Shown here piece by piece: positions 22,085 through 32,993 of a DNA stretch of 64,000 nucleotides. Location of the stretch: NCBI GenBank assembly GCA_016617855.1, contig JAECUM010012847.1, positions 37,066 to 101,065 on the forward strand. The letters are read 5' to 3'. How positions within the stretch are numbered: position 1 is the first letter of the stretch; each line of letters begins with the position of its first letter. The notes below the pieces were generated by a model. That model ran no database searches, had not been told where the DNA came from, and worked only from the letters and a program-made list of their open reading frames with translations. A program made the position numbers and the translations under genes. The stretch comes from Megalonaias nervosa. Taxonomy: Eukaryota; Mollusca; Bivalvia; Unionida; Unionidae.

Positions 22085-25000
22085 GTTTACTAAACACGTT
22101 TCCCAGTTCCTGCTTTATTTGTTTATTTATGTGAGATTGACAAGTTTAGGAAAGTAAATATTATTCGAACCATCTGGGATATATGTATCTATCTTTGTTT
22201 ACTACAAAATAGAATGTTACAACTTACATAGGGCTTCAATCCCATCATTTTTGTCCTGTATAGCATTTCAAGAACCACAAGAGGCTGATACCCGAGAAGA
22301 CAATATGGAAGTACTTTGAGCAGATTTGTAGTGCTCTAAATCACATGCATTCCCGTAGAATCATGCATCGAGACATCAAACCAGCTAATGTTTTCATCAC
22401 AGCTCAGGGGGTCGTCAAGTTGGGTGATCTTGGACTTGGGAGGTTTTTCAGCTCCAAAACAACTGCTGCACATTCCTTAGGTAAAAATTTGCTTTGATGC
22501 ATTATGATCTGCAATAGATACTCTGGCAATTAAGTTGATTATCAGACACATTCTATCATATATCATTCAGAGTATCTGTTAATCAGAATACAGAGTGATT
22601 ATAGAAGCCAAAATTTGTAATAAGAAACTTCAGCCATCCAGGTTTACTGGTTTACTCAGGTTGTTCCGTTTTCTAGTAAAGTCTAAATCATACCAACATT
22701 GAGGTGTCAGGTGTGAGTTGTATACATTGCTAGAACTTATTGAAAAATCGTCCTATGAAATACTAGGTTTAAATTTTTATAATTCTGTCTTTATTAACAG
22801 TTTTAGAGAACTCAGAGATTTTTTTCTGTAATGGAGCTAGATTTTACTTACAAAAATTACAGATGATTCTTCTAAAAATTACAGATAAGTTATCAGAAAA
22901 AGATGACTGAGTATAACAGCTATAAAACAATTACAGAGCTTTCATTCTTTGGTTTAATCAAATTATACTTGGAATTAGCATCTGCAGATAAAATCAAAAC
23001 TGTTTGGGGGGATAAAGTGGAATGGTTTGAGAATAAAGAGACATTTTCATGGGGATTAAATTTAATTGGCTACACTTTTTGGTTTTAAGGACATGTTCCC
23101 CTTACTTCTCAAAAAACAGAAAACTGAGATAAGGAGATTGCATAATTTTATTGCAATCTGAATAAAGAGTAATGGTGTATATGTTGTAAACGTTTACAAG
23201 ACAAATGGTGGAATCTAACAAGGGATACAAGCTGTCTGTGTGTCAGAAAGGACAACATGCAGGTTGGTTATGGTGATTTCTGGTACAATGTTTGACATGC
23301 ATATGTTTTTCACTGTAAAGAGATTTCAGATTCTCAACAACACTCAGTGGAATCAGTACAATGTTTGGTTCGCCAACAGTTATTTTAAAAAAAAAATAAG
23401 GAAGCCAGACTTCAAAGTGTGTACATCTTCATGGTAAAACAGTCATTATACCCCGCTTCCATAGAGGTGAGGGGATGTGTAATCCATGTATCCTTCAATC
23501 TACCTATCCCTCCATTTAATCTAATAAGCACGAACAGTTTCAGCTGGGATTGCCATGAAGTTTGTAAATATCTATCATCATAACCTGTAGATGTCCAGAT
23601 ATACAAATCACTTGCTCCAGGAAGTTTTGTTGGTGTTATTGCCCTTTTGTCTTCTTGCAAAATGCTGTCTGTGACACAACCTTGTTTGTCTAACTTTTCC
23701 CCTTTTGTCTTATTGCTAAATGCAGTCTGTGAAACAGCTGTGTTGGCCTAACTAAGCCCCAAGTTTTTGAGGGATTTCTATGAAATTTTATAAATAGTAT
23801 GGTCATCAGCTGAAGATGTACGTGTGGACAAATCACATTGCTCCCACAGTTTGTTTTAGAGTTATTCCTCTTTTTCTCATTTGATTGAATGAATTGTATG
23901 ACTTTCTTCCTATCCCAACTAGTCCATCGTTTTTCCTGGATTGCTATTAGACTTGGCAGATATTATCTTTGTCTTGTAACTTAAGCAATAGATGACATTT
24001 CTCATTAGAATGGCAAGTCCCATCATTTTTATTTATGGATTGACAGGAAAGATGCACATGTTGACAAATCCTTTGCTTGTAGTATAAGACAGACTCTGAA
24101 GAACAAAATTTATATTTTGTTCTTTTATGGATTGATCCAAAACTATGCACATAAATATAGTCATTGTTTGAGGATACATATATTGACAGATCATGTGCTT
24201 GAAGCTGGAGGCTGTGTGACAATTTTGTGAATCTAACTACTCTTGAAGTTTTGAGTGGATTTCTTTGAAACAGTGTATATTATGGTAATCATCAGTTGAT
24301 GGGCATGTTGACAAATCATTGTTGGCCATAGATTCATCTCCTTCATAGGAATGGGATAGGTGGGAGTTTATATATGTGAACAAACTGACATTCATGTAAT
24401 GGGAGAAATACTAACAACTTCCAACTTAATGGTAAAAATTTAATTGTTTTATGTTCTTTGAACACATAACAAATCTTTGAACACATAACTAATGTCTTCA
24501 TGAAGTTTTTTTCAAATCATTTGTGTAAAATATCATAAAAGCTGTTTATAGAACTTTGACCATTTTCTCATAAGATAGGAACGAATGTTTCAGTTGTCCT
24601 TATATTATTATGAAATTGGCTTTGCTCCAAATACAGTAAATTAGAATCAAATTTTGTCATTCTAAATGTATTAGATTGAACTGGATACACTGCATTTCCC
24701 TCTTGTTGCCACAGTTATATATCCAGAATACTGTAAAATAACAAACTGTCCTTATACATTTCTTCTCAGTTATAACAATATTTGGGTCCATAGCTGCCGA
24801 AAAGTGTTATGTAGAGAATCTCTGTATAAGGAGAACTATCAAAATTTGTTAGCTGTTGAGGTTTTACAAAGGAAATAAAGGTATAATACTAAGCATCATG
24901 TTATATTCTTTCAACCCACATTTCATAGACCAATTCAAATGCAGTAGTATAATTTTGGTCATGGAATCCATATAGATACCATGTTACATCTCAGATCACA

Positions 25001-27234
25001 TTAGAATGAGGTGTATTATAACAAAGTAGAGCTGTATACATCAGGTAAACAGACTTTATTTTCTTTTTATGCTTTTAGTGGGCACACCATACTACATGTC
25101 GCCAGAGAGGATTCATGAGAATGGGTACAACTTCAAATCAGATATCTGGTCCCTTGGTTGCCTTCTTTATGAGGTACATTGGCCTGACATATACGAAGCT
25201 CAGAAGTGTTGCAAAATATGAAATAACACAAAAGTCAAGATTTGCCTTTGAATACAATTCAGCACAATCCAGCAGCAAGAATTTTAAGTAGTCCTATGTA
25301 GTTGATAAGGAATATCTTTATGACCTGCTGTAAAGTGTGTCATGTCTTTAAGTTTGTCAGAATTCTTTCAAACCTTGTGATTGTTTGAGTAATCGAATAA
25401 TCAGTTTTGGTGATGGTCAACCCATAATGCTAATTGTAATATATTTCAAATTTTTTTTATATTAAGAATGAACAAAATAGAAGTAACGATGGTACAGCAT
25501 TTTAAACAGATTTGTAGTAAAAACAATTGCATAAAGAAAGGAAATTAAAGTTAGATATGTGAAATTGTTTCCAGAAGATGTAAATACATAAATATCTTTC
25601 CATGTCCTCTTTACATTTTTCACATTATTTTATTTGTCAAAATTACATAGTTTCTTGAAGCTACCTTCTATCTGACCAAAACTTGCGATAATAAAATTTT
25701 TTAATATTCTTTGACTCCAGTGTAGCATCTGACTTTGTAAATTATTTTATGTTAGTTAGAAATCTTGTAAACAATAGTATTGATTTGATCCCACATATTG
25801 GTGTTTGTCATTAATTATATGCATTTGTTGGATAGTGAGCTGGTTGCAGGGTTAGATGCAAATATCAGACTTTGAAATCTTGTAGAAATGTAAATGTAAG
25901 CAGGCAAGTTGATTATATAATTTTGATATTTTGTGAGTTCATTTATGTTAGTGTATTTTGTTGTTGGGCAGAGGGTCGTTTTTTTTTATAAAATGACATT
26001 GTTTTAGGTTAATGTGTGCAAGAGAAAAATATTTCTGGTTTGTCCTCGATTTCCATACAGAGTTGTTCATCTGTAATTTCCTTGCAAAAGAGAGAGAGAG
26101 AGAGATCTTAAAGAGACTATCCCAGACTTAGTTTTTATTATTGTTGAAAGTCTTTCACATCTCTGTTTCTTTGTAGATGGCAGCATTACAGTCTCCTTTT
26201 TACGGTGACAAGATGAATCTTTATTCATTGTGCAAAAAAATTGACAAGTGTGACTACCCACCCCTTCCAGCTGATTGTTACTCTGAAGAGGTATGCACAT
26301 TAAGCGATTTGTTTTCTTTTCTTTTGTTTGTCCATAATATACTAACAATGTCATATTACCTGGAAGAAGCAGTATTAGATTTAATGATATACTTGTTGCA
26401 CAGTGGTCCCCCATTGAATGGACCATATGACTAGTGGGAACCCATTTTAAACCACCAAAATACCTGGGCACCACCTCTAAGATTGCCATCCATCTAATGC
26501 AACCTTTGGCTGGTGTATTAGTGCAGAAACTGTCAAATTTACTTCTCCCACTGGCCAAATAATGGAGTTTACAAAGAGAAGATTTGCAAATATTTGTTGA
26601 TGACTAAATTTGACATTGAAATTTATTCAACATGTCTGTAAAATACCTAACTTTAATTCGTACAAAGAAGGAATGCTGTGTGTTCCTTTGATGTTAGGTT
26701 TTGTCACTTTGATAATTACTGGCTGTTATTACCACACTAATTGTAAAGATAACAAAGCCAACTGCATGAACTTGTCTCCATCATGTGATTTTGTTTGTCT
26801 GTATTGTGTAATTAGTACAGGATGCATTTATTGCCCTTGTTTGGGGGAGATGTGAGCTTAATATGCTCTTGAACATTTGTGTATGTCATGTTCCCTCTCT
26901 GACAATCTCCTTGATTTTACAGTTGAGACAGCTGGTTGCCTTGTGTATTAACCCGATCCCAGACCAGCGGCCAGATATCAGCTATGTTTATGATGTAGCC
27001 AGGCAGATGCATGCCCGTTTTCAACAACAGCAAGGACAGGCTGCACAGCAGCATCAGGTGTTACAGCAACCACAGGTGTTACAGCAACCACAACAATTTA
27101 CTCTACAACAGTTGCAAATGCTGCAGCAACACCAACAGCTTGATCCACAGCAGTTACTTCAGCTACAACAATATCAACTTCAACAAGAGCAGTTAATTCA
27201 ACAACAGTTGACCCAACAACAACAGCAAACATAG
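16303..27234 (+). CDS. NEK6/7: NEK6/NEK7-type mitotic serine/threonine kinase with Gln-rich tail
   Basis: Seven coding exons join in perfect phase: 16303-16486 (ATG 16316), 19150-19212, 20780-20890, 22264-22480, 25079-25173, 26177-26290 and 26923-27234, giving 360 residues against 302-313 for human NEK7/NEK6. Visible kinase features: GKGQFSEVY glycine loop (32-40), ATP lysine K54 in ALKK, Tyr88 aligning with the autoinhibitory Tyr97 of NEK7, HRDIKPAN (D152), DLG (170-172) with the NEK6/7-specific [14 protein letters not shown] loop and activation Ser186, then [12 protein letters not shown]. In other animals these kinases act in spindle assembly downstream of NEK9, and NEK7 also in NLRP3 signalling. 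The last exon adds 71 residues, 39 of them Gln, after the usual MHA terminus. The subgroup looks slightly closer to NEK6 (NIIKYLDSF). Untranslated 5' exons are not located. A second, out-of-frame ATG sits 7 bp before the start in weaker context. Confidence 0.93.
18648..18808. repeat. tandem duplication, ~87 bp unit, two copies
   Basis: The unit carries ATTTTGTTGGTACATGCAAG and TTTCTTGCAAGCAAATTA; the second copy starts near 18737 with about 90% identity. It lies in the first coding-region intron of the NEK gene. Confidence 0.8.
19380..20110. repeat. diverged tandem array (~115-120 bp) with AGGTCA-type motifs
   Basis: Six or so diverged units, each with phrases like TTTGTGGATGGCTTACACTT, then CCTATCAATTTT and AAGGTCAAGGTCACTGTG. 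The repeat resembles a dispersed invertebrate array built around GGTCAAGGTCAC. It lies in the NEK intron between the 19150 and 20780 exons. Confidence 0.7.
21480..21880. repeat. diverged tandem repeat (~180 bp unit)
   Basis: Two to three related segments contain GAGCTTGCATCTAATTGG or CTTACTTCTGATTGGATG, followed by TCAGATTTGCTATAC-type phrases and a GAGTGATATCCACAC-type phrase. This is intronic in the NEK gene. Confidence 0.55.
22016..22081. repeat. (TA)n microsatellite
   Basis: A 66 bp pure TA run in the NEK intron, about 180 bp before the exon carrying HRD and DLG. Confidence 0.97.
22481..25078 (+). other. large NEK intron with degenerate tandem repeats
   Basis: Non-coding. From about 23450 to 24360, repeated phrases occur, such as GATGTACGTGTGGACAAATC, GATATATTGACAGATCA-type variants and TTTTGTCTTATTGC, at roughly 190-230 bp spacing. 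These indicate an old tandem array. No separate gene is seen. Confidence 0.55.
25174..26176 (+). other. NEK intron, featureless
   Basis: AT-rich non-coding sequence ending in a GA microsatellite (about 26089-26104) and the acceptor TTTGTAG. The 163-codon frame on the opposite strand at 26067-26558 overlaps the real exon and has no recognisable domain. Confidence 0.7.
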
Positions 27235-27870
27235 CCTGTGTGCATATGTGATCTTAATTTATCATTCCAGTCAGAACTGCTAGATACCATATATACTAAA
27301 ATTAAGTATTAATCATAGGGTTCCTGGAGTAAAGACACAGGTCCTAGCTTTCAGTACTTTTCAAAATGGTATTAAATCGTCATGTTGACCGATTATAATA
27401 CCCATTTATTATGTTTGTCTTAACAAAGGTATTGGCTGTAAATGGTAGATCATTCATTTGATTATTTAAGAATGGAGATGTCTCTTAAAATTTAAATCAC
27501 CGATTGTTGTCTTCTAAAGCCTATGGAAAGGCAACATGTTTCTAGAAAAGAAAATAGGTTGGAAATTGACTTATATATGTTAAAATAAATCATATGCCAA
27601 CATTCCTTGGTTTACTCTGCAAATGTCATCTAAAAAATAATCCATTATGCCATGGCCTGCTCATTGTCTGATCAGTATAGACATGATGTTCATGTTGGCC
27701 TTGTCAGATCATTTAAGACATGATGTTTATCTTGGCTTTGTCTGATCAGTTTTAGACATATTGTTCATCTTGGCCTTGTCTGATCTGTCTAGACATGATG
27801 TTCATTTTACGGACAGTGAGGATTGTTCAGTACAATAAAATACTGTCAGACAAATGCTGTTAACAGTTGT
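27235..27870 (+). other. NEK 3' UTR candidate with polyadenylation signals
   Basis: AATAAA hexamers occur at 27584-27589 and 27834-27839, both in a reasonable position after the stop at 27234. The actual cleavage site cannot be told apart from sequence. Confidence 0.45.
27655..27806. repeat. minisatellite, ~48 bp unit, about three and a half copies
   Basis: Repeated units of the form TTGTCTGATCAGTATAGACA followed by TGATGTTCATGTTGGCC. It sits between the two polyadenylation signals, so the longer NEK transcript would carry it in its 3' UTR. Confidence 0.85.
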
Positions 27871-28257
27871 GTCTCCGTTCTGTTGCTGACTTTATAATGA
27901 ATTTTAGAGAACAGACTGTACAACAGCATAAAGTGTGAAGCAACTTTGTCTTTTTTGAAAAATGTTTTCTTTTTTGTTTTACCTGCAGAAGTGAGCAATT
28001 AATATAGGTGGTGGTGGTGACACCAAGCTATGCTTGTACAAAACATCTCAACTTGGAGACCATAATAGTCTGTACAAATTGTAGGTCTTTTTGGTACTTT
28101 TAATGGATTGCATTAATATATATTTTGAAACAGCTCAGACTTTAGTTTACGTTCTGATACTTAAAATTTATTTTTCAATATGTTGTAAAACATTTGCTGG
28201 AGAATACAATTTTGAGTTCAGTACATCCTCAAGAAGTTTTATGAAAGTATCATATGA

Positions 28258-28460
28258 ACTCGCTTGTAAGTCAAATCAAGCGGCAAGCAAGATAGACCCT
28301 GACCTGCCTTCACATAACGTGCCAGATGATAAGGGTCAGCTTTGTTTGTTGTATTGATAAGTCCCAAGAAACTGCATAGGTCCAGATCTGCCAGCATATT
28401 TTGCATCAACAGATCTAGGTCTTTGCAGTTGATTTGACATGTAATCAGGTATATAGAATT
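28258..28460. mobile_element. MITE family A, copy 1 (double-hairpin type)
   Basis: The ends TTGTAAGTCAAATCAA and TTGATTTGACATGTAA are near-perfect inverted repeats. Inside are two further imperfect palindromes, one around TCCAGATCTGCCAGCAT and GCATCAACAGATCTAGG. Relatives lie at 32818-32993 and 46497-46682. Confidence 0.65.
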
Positions 28461-29977
28461 TGCCTCATCTTTTGAAGACAGTGGTGTAGTATCGCTCTTT
28501 ACAGGTGGAATGTTGTGATTTTTGGAGGTTTGCACAAGCATGACACTGGTTTATGGACAAATTGTTCTTGTAGCTAGGGGTTTTTTTTTAAATCTAAGAG
28601 ATCTGTTAAAACTGTTTCTTTGATGTTTTGAAAACAGATTGTGTAATGAGAATTCCACATTAAGTCACTTTCCATCCATTTGTTTTAATGAGTGCCAGAA
28701 TTCTCTGGACTGTGTGTAATTACTTTTGGAACATTTGAAGTTACATGTATTTGTATAAATATATAAGAAATTAAGAAGTATAAGAAATGTCACCTTGAAA
28801 CTGTATTTTTATTAACACCACTTTAGTGGAAAGAGAGGCATAGTGGTCACTTTTCTGCTGCCATCAATAGTTTAATTTTTATTAAAGCTTTTGCAGCAGT
28901 ACTTTGGTTGTAAGTATGGCATGCAGGCCCATGTTCAGCTGTCATTGTACTTTTTTTTAATAGAGATATTAATATATAGGTTGAAGTTTTTGCAGCGGAG
29001 AACCTTTAGTAATTCACCGGTCTGAGATTCAGATCTCATAAACAAATTCCACCAAATTTACTGTCATACATATTGTAACTTCTCTAGATCTGCTGTCATT
29101 AAAATGTATGCTGCTAAAATTGTTTTCAAATAAAATTGCTTCATTTATTTATTTTTTTTTTGCATGGAGAATTTATATTGTGATTTAGCAGTCTCACCTT
29201 GAGACAACAGAAAGAAATCCCATTAAAATATACACAGGAGCTAATAATGTACATAGTTGTTTTCCAAGAAAGTTTACATAATCTCAGTTCTTAGCATTGG
29301 TCATTAGTGCATAATGGATATTTTAGTGCACTGTTGACTTGTCCTCTCAACAGCAATGTATTTATTGCATTATGATCATACTTTGATACATATTTTGTTT
29401 GTTATTGTTATAACTTCTGCAATAACATTAAAATTATTTTATATTCACTATGTGAAGTTTCAGAGACTTTAATAAAGTAAATGTCTTTACAATATAGATA
29501 TATGAAGTGAAATATTTATCTTTAGTTAGATACAATACTTCAGGTACAGTTTTAATAATAATAATAATAATAATAATAATTTAATATTGAAAGGGAGTGC
29601 TTTTTTATCTATAGCTACATATAATACTTTAGGTATAATTCAGATATATAATGATAATACAAATAATAACATTAGATATTGCACTTAATGCTGTTGAACT
29701 TGATGTTTTTGTACAAGGATAAGCCCACTCCATTTGTACACATACATTGGCAAAAGTTTAAGAATATCTCGAATGTAATTATACCCTCCACTTCTTAGCA
29801 CACCTCTGAAGTAGAGCAGAGCTATTGTACAAACCCCGGCATCAAATTCAGAATCCACACATATAAAAGAATGTACATGTGTACAGTCTCACTGCATCTT
29901 GAGCATTCAGTTGGTAACAGTTTGAAGCAAAGATGGTTTTGTACATAACATCAACATTATTTGTATTTTCTTACATG
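28461..29977. other. intergenic, no gene recognised
   Basis: AT-rich. Contains an (AAT)n microsatellite at 29554-29582. AATAAA hexamers near 29131 and 29471 are not tied to any coding sequence. Confidence 0.45.
29554..29582. repeat. (ATA)n microsatellite
   Basis: Nine to ten uninterrupted trinucleotide units. Confidence 0.95.
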
Positions 29978-29979
29978 TA

Positions 29980-30125
29980 AGGCCTCAGTTGTAGTGGCTA
30001 ATCAAGGTAATTACTGATGCATGAACTATGCTTCTAATAATGGTCATACTGCGAGGCCTCAGTTGTAGTGGCTATTCAAGGTAATTACTAATGTATGAAC
30101 TATGCTTCTTATAATGGTTATGCTA
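29980..30125. repeat. tandem duplication, ~73 bp unit, two copies
   Basis: Both copies contain GGCCTCAGTTGTAGTGGCTA and AAGGTAATTACT followed by TGAACTATGCTTCT, with over 90% identity. Confidence 0.9.
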
Positions 30126-30539
30126 TTTGTCACTGCATGGTTAAAGCTTGTGATATTCAACCAATAAAGCCTTTGTTCACTAAACTCTCAATATCTTGGA
30201 ACCTGCTTCATCTTCATTTGCTAAAATTACTATGTGGATACATCTCATTGAAAATAAAAGTAACGTATCAAAACTATGACAGTTCAAGCCTTATTTCATT
30301 CTTGAGCAACTTTTGTATAATCATCTGTTCATTCATTACAACCTTAATATTTTGGATGTTACTTAACCTGCAGTCAAGAAATTATGTGGATGCATCTCGG
30401 AATAATTCTGCCACATTAAACTAGGTCTGTGACGTGATTTTCATGCCAGTGTGAATATTATTTCTCTTTATGCTTATTACTTCATTATATTGGACCCTAT
30501 TTCACATATACTTGTCAAAATTGATAATGTGGAATGACT

Positions 30540-30710
30540 TACAGGTTATTCAGTAGAGCCAGAAACACATTGACATAAACAGTGCATAACACTATCCTTG
30601 TAGAATTAAGTCTAGGTAAAATTCCAAGTACAGGCCATACAGTCGAGTCAGACACATAATGTCATGAACAGTGCATAATGCTATCCTTGTAGAATGAAGT
30701 TTGATTAAGA
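30540..30710. repeat. tandem duplication, ~95 bp unit, two copies
   Basis: Both copies share AACAGTGCATAA and CTATCCTTGTAGAAT, with differences spread throughout. A second short duplication of ACAAGGTTCTACACTATATT lies at about 30773-30830, and TCAGATTCTTTACATCTTTT is doubled at 31557-31602. Confidence 0.8.
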
Positions 30711-32386
30711 CAATTTGGCATGCATGCAGTTTCATTAAGTTGATAATTTAGGTGAAAGGCGTTTGCATAAACAAGGTTCTACACTATATTTGGAGCTTTG
30801 GGGTTTGTGCACACAAGGTTCTACACTATATTTAGAGTGTTAAAATTTGGGGACTTCTAAAAGGTAATGCAGTTTTTAGCACAACAGCAAGAGGGTGGCT
30901 AAATTACATATAGCAAATATCAAACAAGGGTTTTTTGTCTTCAAAAATGAATAACTTAACCAAAGATACATTATTTTGAATCTACAACATTACACATAAT
31001 ATCAGTATTTGAACATGGATTTCTTAAATAATGTTTTAATTGGTGCATGAACACAGCAACTTGGATGTTAAGCAATTTGTATCTGACAAAGCACAAAGCA
31101 ATATTGTTCTTACGATCTCAGCATCGAATGCATTTGCTTTTCTACAAATAGCTTATTAAGATAAAAATAAGCAGCATGCAGTTTATTCACAGGCACATCT
31201 CATTTTCATTCTAATCGGATTATTTTCCACATTTTGTTCATGTGAGAAGATTTACATAAGAATGCAGTCTTGTTTTTGCTTTAATTAATTTAGCTTAATT
31301 ACTTTGTTGTCTAACAGATTCAGGTATTGATATATTAGGAAGGACACTTCTTACTGTACGAGTCTGTAAGAACTGTGTTTATAGAAAGCAATTTGCATTC
31401 CCAATATAACAGGGCTGAAAGATATACATGCTTTAATCATGATAGTGAATCCTTCATAGATACAATGAAGTTATGTGCAATAAGAAAAAGGTATAATGGA
31501 GTTGTATATTTTTGTTTTACTTTCTTCTAATATTTCAATTTTTGTACTTCTTTGTATCAGATTCTTTACATCTTTTAAATCAGATTCTTTACATCTTTTA
31601 AATAGAATAACTAACAGTAGTGTATAAATGATTATTAACAGAATAGAAAATATACAGCCAAAGTTGAAAAGGTCCAAACAATTGGTGCCTGAGACAGTCA
31701 TTCACGTAAGCACAAAAGAGAAAATTAAAAGTTATTAAGCAGGTGTTCAAATGCTGTAGTTCAAATATGATACTGGTCCAACACTGTGCAATCACCTAGT
31801 GAATAGATGTTGTTGTCCTTCCTGCACTTAAGTGATTTGGCTGTTCAGAGCAATAGTTGTTTGAACCATTTAGACTTGGTGGTGTTTAGACAGTAATACT
31901 ATTCATAAATAAATATCACTATTTTTACATTCCATTGACTGATTAATGCCATTTGTGTATGTTGTAACTGAAATATATTGTGGGTTTATTTTTAGAGCAT
32001 CCATAGTCCATATGATGATATTTTAATGGTTTATCACTATGGTTGTTTCTTGCAATTAAACATTGATTGCAGGGAATGATAAAAGAGAAATTGATCTTGG
32101 TTGCATCAAGATGTTCAATGGTAAAATTATTTGCTATTCACAAAAGAAGTATAACATTTACTAAAAGGAAATAACTTTTATCTAACACCATTTAATAAAA
32201 TCTTAAGTCATATGAATCTGTGTTATGCAAGCCATGTCATAATTCTTTAAGATGGTCAGTACCTTGTAATTCATGTTTTTGTTGTATTTATGTTGTAAGA
32301 TGCCTTGTTAAAAAAAATCTATTAGATGTAAGTACTCTTTTATCTAAGAGATATTTTAAATCCATAGAGGAAAAATTCTTGTTCTT
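30711..32386. other. intergenic, no gene recognised
   Basis: AT-rich with short direct repeats only. Open frames at 31471-31701 and 31598-31795 (minus) and 32220-32459 (+) show no domain or splice support. Confidence 0.45.
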
Positions 32387-32570
32387 GGCTGTTACTGTAA
32401 AACATACTTGGGATCCAGGGAAGGCAATTTATATATTGAATAGTCACCCATATATGTAATGTAGAATTGTGTATTATTTACACATGAACTCTGTACTTTG
32501 AATACCCTGGTATATATTTTTAAAACACTGCCTTTCCTGGGTACCATGCATCTTTAAATGGAACAGTCCT
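32387..32570. mobile_element. MITE family B, copy 1
   Basis: The left end GGCTGTTACTGT, AAAACATACTTGG and CCAGGGAAGGC is the inverse of the right end GCCTTTCCTGGGTACCATGC and AAATGGAACAGTCC. The 184 bp element has an AT-rich, non-coding middle. Copy 2 lies at 42567-42753. Confidence 0.75.
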
Positions 32571-32817
32571 CAACAGATTACTAATTCACAAATTATTTAT
32601 CCTTACATATGTCCAGGATTACAAAATTTGTAAAATCTCACTTCATTTTGTAAAATTAATGTATTCTTCATTTAAGTAAATACAGTCTGTCTTGTATCTC
32701 ATCACTGAAAAATGCTGCTTCTTTTACATTTAAGCAAGAGAGATTAAGACCACAAAGCTCAAATATGGGTAATGTTCATCCAGCTCAATACAATATGTGC
32801 TCATTTATCATTTATAA

Positions 32818-32993
32818 CTAGAGTCCAACTTTAAACTGCAAAGACCCAGATCTGCTGGCACATGATGCACCAGCAGATTTGAATCTCTACAGATTGTTAG
32901 GAGTAATCAGTAGAACAAGCAACATCAACCCTGATTTGTATGCATATAATGCAGTGGCAGATCAGGGTCCACATTTGTAGTTGGACTTAAAAT
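32818..32993. mobile_element. MITE family A, copy 2
   Basis: The ends GAGTCCAACTTTAAA and TGTAGTTGGACTT are inverted. Inside are two palindromes, one being CCAGATCTGCTGGCACATGA with TGCACCAGCAGATTTG. Structure and wording match the copies at 28258 and 46497. Confidence 0.6.

Noticed and set aside
26067..26558. 163-codon open frame on the minus strand
   Set aside because: It overlaps the NEK exon at 26177-26290 and its flanking introns, shows no domain, and is a shadow of non-coding plus antisense sequence.
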